This document shows positions 56,935-64,000 of a DNA stretch of 64,000 nt, in pieces (position 1 is the stretch's first letter; every line of letters starts with the position of its first letter). The DNA is taken from NCBI RefSeq assembly GCF_900086595.1, contig NZ_LT575472.1, positions 1,316,542 to 1,380,541 on the forward strand, read 5' to 3'. Below the pieces are notes generated by a model. It was not told where the DNA came from. It worked only from the letters and a program-made list of their open reading frames with translations, and searched no databases. Position numbers and translations under genes: made by a program. The stretch is from Clostridium nigeriense. Its GTDB lineage: Bacteria > Bacillota > Clostridia > Clostridiales > Clostridiaceae.

Positions 56935-59760
56935 CTATTTATTAATACCATAAACTTCAATTTCATAAAGTCTTACTGCAGAGTCTGAACCTTGAGTTGG
57001 TTTTGTTGCAGTTATTCTTACGTATTGAGCTTTAGTAGCTTTAAAAGTATCTATAGTATTACTTTTTGTATTCTTTTTTATAGAAGTAACTTCAGTAAAG
57101 TTCTTTCCATCTTCACTAACTTCTATAGTATAATCAGAAGTATTCATATCAGGGCTTTCCTTACCTGCTTCAGCATGTGCTATTCTAACTTCACTTACAG
57201 TCATTACTTTACCAAGATCAACTACTATATTGTGAGGAGGAGTACCGACAGCACACCATTTAGTATCTAGTTTTCCATCAAAGGCAAACTTAGGAGCTTC
57301 ATTTGGATTTACATAACTAGAAGCTTCAGCAGTTTTGTTAAGAGAAAGGTTTTTAAAGTTATCTTTAGCATCATTTGATACTGTTATTAATTCTTCCATT
57401 ACCTTAACATCTTCACCAGATTTACTTTTAGCTGTTAATGTAACAGTATAGGTACCTTCTTTATCATATTTAACCTTTGGGGACATTTCAGTACTTGATT
57501 CAGTAGTTGCACCTTCAAATTTCCATTCAACGGATTCAGTTACTTTAGAACTTAAGTTTTCAAATTGTATTTCTTCTCCTGGAGCAACTAATGTTTTTGA
57601 AGCCTTAAAGTTAGCTCTTGGGATACTATTATCAGGCCATTCCATTTTTACTGTGCTAGATTTTCCAACAGTCATGTTTTTATTTATAGCAACAACTTCA
57701 AAAGTAGTAGTATTAGATTTTTCATCTCTTGGAAGTGCATTAATAAAATATTTACTATTTGGAGTAGCGCCTAAGAATGTTCTTGTTTTATCATCATTTA
57801 CTTTATATATTTCATAATGGCTTAAATTTTCTTTATTAGAACCTTCAAAGGAAAGTCTAACTCCTGCATACATATTATCTTCTTCAAATATTGTATTATC
57901 CACCGTAACATTTTTAACATCAACAGCTTTTAGTTTTTCTGAACCTGTAATGTGTATATTACCTAAATTTAAACTTAAGTTAGATATAGCATCTTTACTT
58001 GAAAGTTTATAGGATATAGTTTTAATAGATTTTCCTGTAAATTTAGAAATATCATATTCTACAGTAGTCCATTCAGTACCAACTTTGGATTTACCCTTAA
58101 TTTCTTCAGTGCTACCATCATGGAAATTTAATATTAAATCAAGGGATACATCTGAGCTAGATTTTGCTATTGTTGTAAACTTGCTTCCTTTTTCTAATAT
58201 TAAATCAGCGCTAAATAATTTTATTGTTGATGATTCATTTGCCCCCAAATTACCAGCAAGTTTTATTGAATTACCACCATAGTAAGCATTAGCATAATCT
58301 ATTGAAGCTTTAATTGTATTTGAACCTGCATTATCTATTATCCATCTATAAGTTGGCATTATATCTGCAAGACTTCTATTATTCCAATCAAGATTAGAAA
58401 CTTTTTCTCCATTAATAAAGAAATTATAACCATTACCGAAGTTAAAGTTAGTATTAAAAGGTAATGAAGTTATAGAAGTTTTTTCTATAGCATAAGTTGA
58501 TATTCCTCTAAAATCTGTTCCTGTAACTTCAGTTCCTTTAGATGGGTTGCCAAATTCATTTACCCATAACCTATTTTCTTTAGAATGGAATTCATCTATA
58601 TTACTTGCAGAGTAATATGTCCAGCTTGGACAGTATAGCCCAAGAGAAGTATAAGGAGATTTATTTTCTCCTTCAAATAAGTCCCAGCGTATAGGAGTAG
58701 CTATACCATTTGCTTGAAGATCAATTCCAGCATAAAGATCATAAGGATTTATTCCAATTTCCTTTGCTTTATCGTTAGATGCTTTTAAAAGTTGTTTTTC
58801 TGCAAGCTTTTTATTTGTCCACCAGAAGTTTAGGAACATGCTATCAGCAACTTTTTCTTTATCTCCATCAATTAAGAAGTAGTCATTTTTATCTGTTAAT
58901 GCATTTTGCCAATCCATTTCACCATCTTTTGTTAATGAATCATACCACATTACTTCTAGTTTATTTTCAGACTTTTTCTTGAAGGCTTTAATAAACTCTT
59001 GCATAAGCTTAGCATGTTCTTTAGTTATTTTAGAAGATTCTTTCGATATATCATCATTATCATCTTTACTTAATCCAGTTTCTTCATTTATGAACCAACC
59101 ATCAAATCCTATAGTTTCACAAACCTCTATTAGCTTATCAACCATAGGGAAGTTCCCATCACTATCTTTTTGTAAAAACTCATCTAACCATTGAGGTTTA
59201 CCACCATGTTGTACCATAGGGAAAAATATAGTTCCAAGAACAGGAACACCATTTTTATGAGCAGAATCTATTACATCAGCACTAGGAGGAACTATTATTC
59301 CTTCACCTGATGATCCACCCCAATAAACAAGTTTATCTATATATTGCCAATAGGAAAATGTATTAGCACCAAATTTATTTGAACCTTGAGATGGATTACC
59401 GCTTGTACTAGAGTTCATGATTGATAATGCCACAACATTGAAATCTTTGTTTTGAGTTGAGTTAACAGCTTCTAACTTATCCTTTGAAGCCCTAGTGGCA
59501 AGTGGAACAACACTTTTATTAAATTCAATGTTTTCATCTGTACTTGGATCCCATTCTAATAATTGATTTGGAAACCAATATGGTGCTGTTGGCATGTTAT
59601 TCATTTTTAATTCAGCTGCATCACCAGCTTCAGCAGTAATAGAGTATTTAATTTTAGAATCTCTACTAAAAGAAGAAGAGTCTGAGCATGAAATTAATCC
59701 TGCTGTTAATGAACAAGCAAGAGTTAGAGTAATTATTACTTTTGACTTTTTGGAAATCAT
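56935..59760 (-). CDS. GH85 endo-beta-N-acetylglucosaminidase lipoprotein
   Basis: This lipoprotein releases N-glycans by cutting between the two core GlcNAc residues. The 941 residues have a signal peptide with lipobox LISC (C25) and a GH85 barrel (about 55-480), including APYWFPNQLLEWDP, DKLVYWGGSSGEGIIVPPSA and the catalytic N225-x-E227 in FDGWFINEET. A jelly-roll/Ig part follows (about 480-720), then a PKD-like domain (about 735-810: APGEEIQFENLSS, EGTYTVTLTAKSK) and a C-terminal CBM32/F5-8-type module (about 815-940). It is divergent from a sugar-binding lipoprotein gene with a cre-like site between. The start follows AAGGGGGATAAAA on the minus strand. Confidence 0.93.
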   Translation of the reverse strand: MISKKSKVIITLTLACSLTAGLISCSDSSSFSRDSKIKYSITAEAGDAAELKMNNMPTAPYWFPNQLLEWDPSTDENIEFNKSVVPLATRASKDKLEAVNSTQNKDFNVVALSIMNSSTSGNPSQGSNKFGANTFSYWQYIDKLVYWGGSSGEGIIVPPSADVIDSAHKNGVPVLGTIFFPMVQHGGKPQWLDEFLQKDSDGNFPMVDKLIEVCETIGFDGWFINEETGLSKDDNDDISKESSKITKEHAKLMQEFIKAFKKKSENKLEVMWYDSLTKDGEMDWQNALTDKNDYFLIDGDKEKVADSMFLNFWWTNKKLAEKQLLKASNDKAKEIGINPYDLYAGIDLQANGIATPIRWDLFEGENKSPYTSLGLYCPSWTYYSASNIDEFHSKENRLWVNEFGNPSKGTEVTGTDFRGISTYAIEKTSITSLPFNTNFNFGNGYNFFINGEKVSNLDWNNRSLADIMPTYRWIIDNAGSNTIKASIDYANAYYGGNSIKLAGNLGANESSTIKLFSADLILEKGSKFTTIAKSSSDVSLDLILNFHDGSTEEIKGKSKVGTEWTTVEYDISKFTGKSIKTISYKLSSKDAISNLSLNLGNIHITGSEKLKAVDVKNVTVDNTIFEEDNMYAGVRLSFEGSNKENLSHYEIYKVNDDKTRTFLGATPNSKYFINALPRDEKSNTTTFEVVAINKNMTVGKSSTVKMEWPDNSIPRANFKASKTLVAPGEEIQFENLSSKVTESVEWKFEGATTESSTEMSPKVKYDKEGTYTVTLTAKSKSGEDVKVMEELITVSNDAKDNFKNLSLNKTAEASSYVNPNEAPKFAFDGKLDTKWCAVGTPPHNIVVDLGKVMTVSEVRIAHAEAGKESPDMNTSDYTIEVSEDGKNFTEVTSIKKNTKSNTIDTFKATKAQYVRITATKPTQGSDSAVRLYEIEVYGINK

Positions 59761-59800
59761 TTTTATCCCCCTTGTAATTTTAAATTAAAATCTTTTACTA

Positions 59801-59817
59801 TGTAAACGATTATTACA
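59801..59817. promoter_or_regulatory. cre-like operator upstream of the GH85 gene
   Basis: TGTAAACGATTATTACA, about 40 bases before the GH85 start, is palindromic and near the CcpA/LacI-type consensus with one mismatch. A related sequence occurs at 60029. Confidence 0.55.
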
Positions 59818-59903
59818 AGTTTAACATAAGAAATTTTTGAGAATAAGTGTATTAATTTTATAAAAAGTGGAAAAATTTTATATAAAAAATTTGTACATTA
59901 AAT

Positions 59904-59932
59904 TTGAATAATAGAGAAAATTTTATTATAGT
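59904..59932 (+). promoter_or_regulatory. promoter of the sugar-binding protein gene
   Basis: TTGAAT (59904-59909), a 17-base spacer, TATAGT (59927-59932). The start would be near 59939. Confidence 0.6.
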
Positions 59933-60028
59933 ATTATAGAATTAATAAAATAAAACAACCTAGATTTTGTTAATAAAATATAAAATAAGTACACTATAAA
60001 ATGTTAAAGTTAAATACTATAATCAAGT

Positions 60029-60046
60029 TGTAAACGTTATTAAACA
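60029..60046. promoter_or_regulatory. cre-like operator in the sugar-binding protein leader
   Basis: TGTAAACGTTATTAAACA, just before the AAGGGGGAAT ribosome site. It shares TGTAAACG(A/T)TTATT-like sequence with 59801. Downstream of the predicted start, so a roadblock-type repression is possible. Confidence 0.5.
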
Positions 60047-60062
60047 AGGGGGAATAAAAACC

Positions 60063-61511
60063 ATGATAAAAATAAAAAAGATGCTTGCCTTAGCAACTTG
60101 TGCATTAATGGCAACTTCAATCTTTACAGGCTGTGCTAAGTCTTCAGGAGATTCAGGTTCAAAAGGTGGCGCACCAACAACATTAACTTGGTATGCAATC
60201 GGCGAGGAACCAAAGGATCTAGATAAAGTTTTAGCTGAAGCTAATAAATATTTAGAAGAAAAAATCAATGCTAATATAGACATGAAGTTTATAGGCTTTG
60301 GTGATTACAATCAAAAAATGTCAGTAATAATAAACTCAGGAGAAGACTATGATTTAGCATTTACTTGCTCATGGGCTGGAGATTATTTAGGCAATTCAAG
60401 AAAGGGTGCATTCTTAGCTTTAGATGATTATTTAAATTCAGATGCTGGAAAAGAATTAAAGGATACAGTTGATCCAAGATTCTGGGAAGGTGCAACTATA
60501 GACGGAAAAATATATGGAGTTCCAAACCAAAAAGAACTTGGTGTAGCGCCAATGTGGGTATTTACTAAAGAATATGTTGATAAATATAATATACCATACC
60601 AAGATATCCACAGTTTAGAAGATTTAGAACCATGGTTAAAGGTGATAAAGGAAAATGAACCAGATGTAACTCCTTTATATATAACTAAAGGATTCTCTTA
60701 CACAGTTTTCTTTGATCAATTAGTTGATCCTGTTGGTGTAGAAATTAATGATGATTCACTAACTATTAAGAATATGTTTGAAACAAATGAAATGAAAAAG
60801 AGTTTAGAAACTTTAAGAAGATACTATAAAGCAGGATATATAAATGCCGATGCTGCAACAGCTCAAGACGATAAAGCTGTTAAGCGTTTTGTGTCAAAGG
60901 GTGATGGTCAACCATATGCAGATACTCTATGGTCAAAATCATTAAATTATCCAGTAGTATCCTCTCCTATAGATGATACAGTAATAACTAATGGTTCAAC
61001 AACTGGTTCATTAATAGCTGTATCAAGTAACTCAAAGAATAAAGATAAAGCATTTGAATTCTTATCATTATTAAATACTGATGAATATTTAAGAAACTTA
61101 ATTAACTATGGTGTTGAAGGAGTTCACTATGAGAAGGTTGATTCTGAACACATAAAGATACTTAACCCAGATCAAAAAAATTATGATGTACCATATTTCT
61201 CATTAGGAAACTTATTTATAACTTATAAATTAGAAAATGAACCAGATACTAAATGGGATGATTTCCAAGACTTTAACAATAAAGCAAAGGTATCACCAGC
61301 TTTAGGATTTAAATTTGATTCTTCAAGTGTTTCAACTGAAATTGCTGCAATAAATAATGTTCTTGAAGAATTTAAAGCAACAATTTATAGTGGTTCTGTA
61401 GATATTGATGAATATTTAGGTAAATTGAATTCTAAATTAAAGGAACAAGGCATAGATAAGGTTATTGCTGAAATGCAAAAACAAGTAGATGCATGGAAAG
61501 CAAATAAATAA
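60063..61511 (+). CDS. ABC transporter sugar-binding lipoprotein (LipO-like, DUF3502 C-terminus)
   Basis: Extracellular solute-binding lipoprotein, family 1. The 482 residues have a signal peptide with lipobox FTGC (C23), the mature start GCAKSSGDSGSKGGA, a binding fold with LTWYAIGEEPKDLDKVLAEA (about 40-59), AFTCSWAGDYLG, and a DUF3502-like C-terminal segment (about 410-480: PALGFKFDSSSVSTEIAAIN). No permease or ATPase genes follow, so its membrane partners must be elsewhere. Position between GH85 and a ROK kinase suggests it captures oligosaccharides released from N-glycans (inference). Confidence 0.88.
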   Translation: MIKIKKMLALATCALMATSIFTGCAKSSGDSGSKGGAPTTLTWYAIGEEPKDLDKVLAEANKYLEEKINANIDMKFIGFGDYNQKMSVIINSGEDYDLAFTCSWAGDYLGNSRKGAFLALDDYLNSDAGKELKDTVDPRFWEGATIDGKIYGVPNQKELGVAPMWVFTKEYVDKYNIPYQDIHSLEDLEPWLKVIKENEPDVTPLYITKGFSYTVFFDQLVDPVGVEINDDSLTIKNMFETNEMKKSLETLRRYYKAGYINADAATAQDDKAVKRFVSKGDGQPYADTLWSKSLNYPVVSSPIDDTVITNGSTTGSLIAVSSNSKNKDKAFEFLSLLNTDEYLRNLINYGVEGVHYEKVDSEHIKILNPDQKNYDVPYFSLGNLFITYKLENEPDTKWDDFQDFNNKAKVSPALGFKFDSSSVSTEIAAINNVLEEFKATIYSGSVDIDEYLGKLNSKLKEQGIDKVIAEMQKQVDAWKANK

Positions 61512-61522
61512 GAGTGTTTAAA

Positions 61523-61610
61523 TTCACAATTAAAAATCATACATTAAGGGGCTGTTTAAGACAGCCCCTTTCATTAATTATTTATTCTAATATAGATTTT
61601 TAATTGTGAA
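61523..61610 (+). terminator. terminator with nested long inverted repeat
   Basis: Inner stem AAGGGGCTGT (61546-61555) and ACAGCCCCTT (61561-61570). Around it, 16-base perfect arms TTCACAATTAAAAATC (61523-61538) and GATTTTTAATTGTGAA (61595-61610) can close a larger cruciform. Confidence 0.75.
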
Positions 61611-61661
61611 ATTTAAGTTGAAGCTTTTTATTTAATTATTATAAATTTAGGAGGGATATAA

Positions 61662-62561
61662 ATGATAGCATGTATAGATATAGGAGGAACTTCAATAAAG
61701 GTTGGAGTTTTAGATAATTTAGGGAAAATATATTATAAAGATGAACTTAAGGTTTACCATGAAATAGAATTATTTAAAGATACAATATTTAAGTGGATAG
61801 AAGATATAAAGGAAAGATATGATATAGAGGGCATAGCTATAAGCTCTCCTGGAGCTGTAGATTCTAAAGTGGGAATTATAGGTGGAGCTAGTGCTATACC
61901 TTGTATTCATGGTCCTAATTGGAAGGAAATATTGTTTAACAAGTTTAACTTGAAGGTAAGTATTGAAAATGATGCTAATTGTGCAGCTTTAGCAGAGGCT
62001 TTTAATGGAGCAGGAAAAGATATAAAGGATATTATGTTTGTAGTTTGTGGTACAGGAATAGGTGGAGCTATAATTCACAATGGTGAAATACATCATGGTA
62101 AAAATCTTCATGGTGGAGAGTTTGGGTATATGTTAATGGAAGAAGAATCAGGAGAGTTTTATAACTTTAGTGAAGTGGCTTCTACAATGTCTTTTGTTAG
62201 AAAGGTAAGAAAATATTACAATGATGATTCCTGGGATGGAAAAAAAGTTTTTGAGGAAGCGAAAAAAGGAAATAAAATATGTGAGGAAGTAATAGATAGA
62301 TTTTATTTGAATTTAGCAAAGGGAATATTTAATCTTCAATATATATATGATCCAGATATAATCCTTTTAGGTGGTGCAATTTCAGAGAGAGAAGACTTTG
62401 TTAGTGAAATTAACAACAGGTTGGATTACTTATTAGGTAAAATAAAAATTGCTAAGGTAAAACCTAATATAGCAACATGTACACATAAAAAAGATGCAAA
62501 TTTAATTGGAGCTTTAGCAAACTTTTTAGGAGAACATGGTAGTTCATCAATAGAAAATTAA
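61662..62561 (+). CDS. ROK family sugar kinase
   Basis: This is an ATP-dependent hexose/amino-sugar kinase of the ROK family. The 299 residues begin MIACIDIGGTSIKVGVLD (ATP phosphate loop) and hold SSPGAVDSKVG, ENDANCAALAEA (about 105-116, catalytic Asp), VVCGTGIGGAIIHNGEIHHG (about 127-146) and LHGGEFGYM. The classic ROK CxCGxxGC zinc motif is replaced here. Next to GH85 and a sugar-binding protein, ManNAc, GlcNAc or mannose is plausible (inference). The start follows AGGAGGGATATAA. Confidence 0.9.
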   Translation: MIACIDIGGTSIKVGVLDNLGKIYYKDELKVYHEIELFKDTIFKWIEDIKERYDIEGIAISSPGAVDSKVGIIGGASAIPCIHGPNWKEILFNKFNLKVSIENDANCAALAEAFNGAGKDIKDIMFVVCGTGIGGAIIHNGEIHHGKNLHGGEFGYMLMEEESGEFYNFSEVASTMSFVRKVRKYYNDDSWDGKKVFEEAKKGNKICEEVIDRFYLNLAKGIFNLQYIYDPDIILLGGAISEREDFVSEINNRLDYLLGKIKIAKVKPNIATCTHKKDANLIGALANFLGEHGSSSIEN

Positions 62562-62589
62562 ATTATTAATAATATAATAATAAATTCAA

Positions 62590-62632
62590 AAATATGTTAG
62601 TATATGGAAAAATACTAACATATTTTTTATCT
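62590..62632 (+). terminator. convergent terminator between ROK and AraC genes
   Basis: AAATATGTTAGTAT (62590-62603) and ATACTAACATATTT (62612-62625) then TTTTATC. Confidence 0.9.
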
Positions 62633-62657
62633 TTATAGATAATTGTTTAATCATTAC

Positions 62658-63506
62658 TTAAGATCTTACTTTATTTGGAGATATTCCATAGTACTTTTTA
62701 TATAGTTTACTGAAATAATAGGGATCATTGTATCCTACCATCTTAGCAATAGTTTTTATAGAAAGTTCGCTATCTTTTAATAAGTCCTTTGCTTTAGTAA
62801 GTCTAATTTGTATTAAATAATTTATAGGTGAGTCTCCCATAATTTCTTTAAATATCTTAGAAATATACACAGGGCTTAAGTACATATTTTTTGATAAGGT
62901 GTACAAGGAAATATCTTGAGTATAGTTTTCATTTAGATATTTTGTTATGGTTTCAACAATAGCTTTTTTTTCACGAGATTTAAAGGAAAATTCTTGTGAG
63001 TTTAAGTTTGGAATTTCTTCATTTATTTCTCTATGAAGAAGAACAAGAACCTTCATAACAAGTGATTTAAGCATAAAGGGAGAAGTTTGTTTATGATTTT
63101 TTTGTTCTTCAACTATTTCTTCACAGGTTTTTAAAATTTCATCTTTGTAAGTATTAAGAGTTAATACATTTTTATCTCCTATATCTATAAAATCTTTTTT
63201 ATAATTATTAAATATATTAACATTAGTCAAACCAAGATGAAGTTCTCTGCAATTTGTATTTGAATTAAATAATTCTTTATGATAAATTCCAGGATTAGAA
63301 ATTAAAACTTGTCCTTTTTTTAATGTATATTCATCACCTTCAATTAAGTAATCAACAGAACCTGAAGTTACAAAAGATAGTTCAATGAAATCATCATGGC
63401 AGTGATAAGTAGTTTCAGGTACTGGTATTTCAGGAGAACAGTAACCATCTATTACAAAAAGAATTTGGGGATTATAGCTATCTATATTGGCGTATATATT
63501 ACTCAT
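62658..63506 (-). CDS. AraC family transcriptional regulator
   Basis: A 282-residue regulator with an N-terminal cupin-type sensing domain (about 1-150: TTYHCHDDFIELSFVTSGS, KKGQVLISNPGIYHKE) and a C-terminal double helix-turn-helix (about 180-280: YTQDISLYTLSKNMYLSPVY, IKTIAKMVGYNDPYYFSKLY and the final YGISPNKVR). It is transcribed towards the ROK kinase. It probably senses a sugar and controls the GH85/binding-protein/ROK genes or the ABC gene divergent from it (inference). The start follows AGGAGATTTAGGAT on the minus strand. Confidence 0.92.
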   Translation of the reverse strand: MSNIYANIDSYNPQILFVIDGYCSPEIPVPETTYHCHDDFIELSFVTSGSVDYLIEGDEYTLKKGQVLISNPGIYHKELFNSNTNCRELHLGLTNVNIFNNYKKDFIDIGDKNVLTLNTYKDEILKTCEEIVEEQKNHKQTSPFMLKSLVMKVLVLLHREINEEIPNLNSQEFSFKSREKKAIVETITKYLNENYTQDISLYTLSKNMYLSPVYISKIFKEIMGDSPINYLIQIRLTKAKDLLKDSELSIKTIAKMVGYNDPYYFSKLYKKYYGISPNKVRS

Positions 63507-63733
63507 ATCCTAAATCTCCTTAAAAGTTTTATAATTCACTCATTTTAAATTTAAAATGTACTACATAAGGCAATTGTGACTTATAACGTATACATCATAA
63601 TAAGTGAAGTTAAATAGTACATTTTTCATTAGTATAATAATATACATTTAAAGTTTAATATAATACATTTTTATTTTCAATAACTTCTTTATAATCTAAG
63701 TTAGAAATAAATAATATAAGGAGAAGTTAATTT
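63507..63733. other. divergent promoter region of araC and the ABC transporter gene
   Basis: An AT-rich 227-bp region with no gene. AAATTTAAAATG-type palindromic runs are present. The ribosome site AAGGAGAAGTTAATTT serves the + gene. Confidence 0.4.
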
Positions 63734-64000
63734 ATGGACAGCTTAAAATGGATATTTAGTTATTTAAAGAAGTATAAGTACAAATACATCTTTGCATTAT
63801 TATTAGTATTATTTACATCAGCGATTAATATGATTAATCCATTTATATCAGGAAAAATAGTAGATAAGGTTTTAGGAAAAAATGAAACTAATTTATTACT
63901 TCCTCTTTTATCCATTATGATTTTTATTGTTGTATTTAAAGGAATTATAGCATATATTTTTCAAATGATATTAGAAAAAATATCTCAGGATGTATTATTT
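63734..64000 (+). CDS. ABC transporter transmembrane/ATP-binding protein, 3' end cut by window edge
   Basis: The visible 89 residues start MDSLKWIFSYLKKYKYKYIF and contain two hydrophobic helices with the loop NPFISGKIVDKVLG, the typical start of an ABC exporter membrane domain (MsbA/LmrA or multidrug type). The ATP-binding half is outside the window. It is divergent from araC. Substrate and partner are unknown. Confidence 0.8.
   Translation, partial: MDSLKWIFSYLKKYKYKYIFALLLVLFTSAINMINPFISGKIVDKVLGKNETNLLLPLLSIMIFIVVFKGIIAYIFQMILEKISQDVLF

Noticed and set aside
56992..59194. Several plus-strand frames inside the GH85 gene (56992, 58085, 58779, 58979)
   Set aside because: All are antisense shadows of the 941-codon minus-strand gene with its lipobox and catalytic motif.

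Overview
The DNA is very AT-rich, codes almost entirely on the + strand, and uses strong AGGAGG-type ribosome sites and U-tailed hairpin terminators. Together with exosporium/spore-coat-like proteins, a T-box, a GEMM c-di-GMP riboswitch, PTS sugar operons and large secreted glycan-degrading enzymes, this points to a spore-forming, host- or gut-associated Clostridium (sensu stricto), near the C. perfringens/C. tertium/C. paraputrificum type. The species cannot be fixed from the sequence alone.

Layout. (1) 1-5.7 kb: a type VII secretion LXG polymorphic-toxin locus. It has one near-complete toxin (cut by the left edge) with a putative immunity gene, then orphan or decayed C-terminal cassettes and a ~575-bp partial duplication of the toxin body. 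(2) 5.9-7 kb: degV and a remnant of a DUF3427 helicase-type gene. (3) 7.2-10.8 kb: a CdaR regulator, a GntP permease and glycerate kinase, i.e. glycerate/sugar-acid use. (4) 10.9-15 kb: a small membrane protein, then a T-box (probable Cys specifier) ahead of methyltransferase-mccB-luxS-mccA, which recycles S-adenosylhomocysteine and homocysteine sulfur into cysteine. (5) 15-17 kb: decayed DNA with a dead IS30 transposase. (6) 17.3-23 kb: a giant GH84 O-GlcNAcase/hyaluronidase-like protein with a sortase anchor. (7) 23.4-26.4 kb: XpaC-like, TelA-like and Dph6-like ATPase genes. (8) 26.4-31.1 kb: a beta-glucoside PTS operon whose BglG-type antiterminator gene has its own RAT/terminator leader. 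(9) 31.2-37.7 kb: a small membrane protein, two overlapping RpiR regulators, a HAD phosphatase, a GH13 alpha-glucosidase and an EIIBC. (10) 37.9-44.5 kb: a c-di-GMP-I riboswitch with two terminators ahead of a 2108-aa secreted M60 mucin-type peptidase. (11) 44.8-49 kb: three CsxC-like proteins, the third with four 18-residue Tyr-rich repeats, then two small genes including a DUF1919 protein. (12) 49.1-51.6 kb: meso-diaminopimelate dehydrogenase and a UshA-like metallophosphatase. (13) 51.8-56.8 kb: a LysR regulator, a DAPG/phloretin-hydrolase-like protein, a two-part ene-reductase and an iron-sulfur flavoprotein, a candidate polyphenol-degradation cluster. (14) 56.9-63.5 kb: a GH85 endo-beta-N-acetylglucosaminidase lipoprotein divergent from an ABC sugar-binding lipoprotein, a ROK kinase and an AraC regulator, a candidate N-glycan use locus. 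(15) An ABC transporter gene runs off the right edge.

The main themes are host-glycan foraging (GH84, M60, GH85, PTS systems) under riboswitch, antiterminator and cre-like control, and interbacterial competition through the LXG array. The two strongest candidates for something under-described are the orphan-cassette LXG locus and the PhlG-like hydrolase/ene-reductase/Fe-S flavoprotein cluster.
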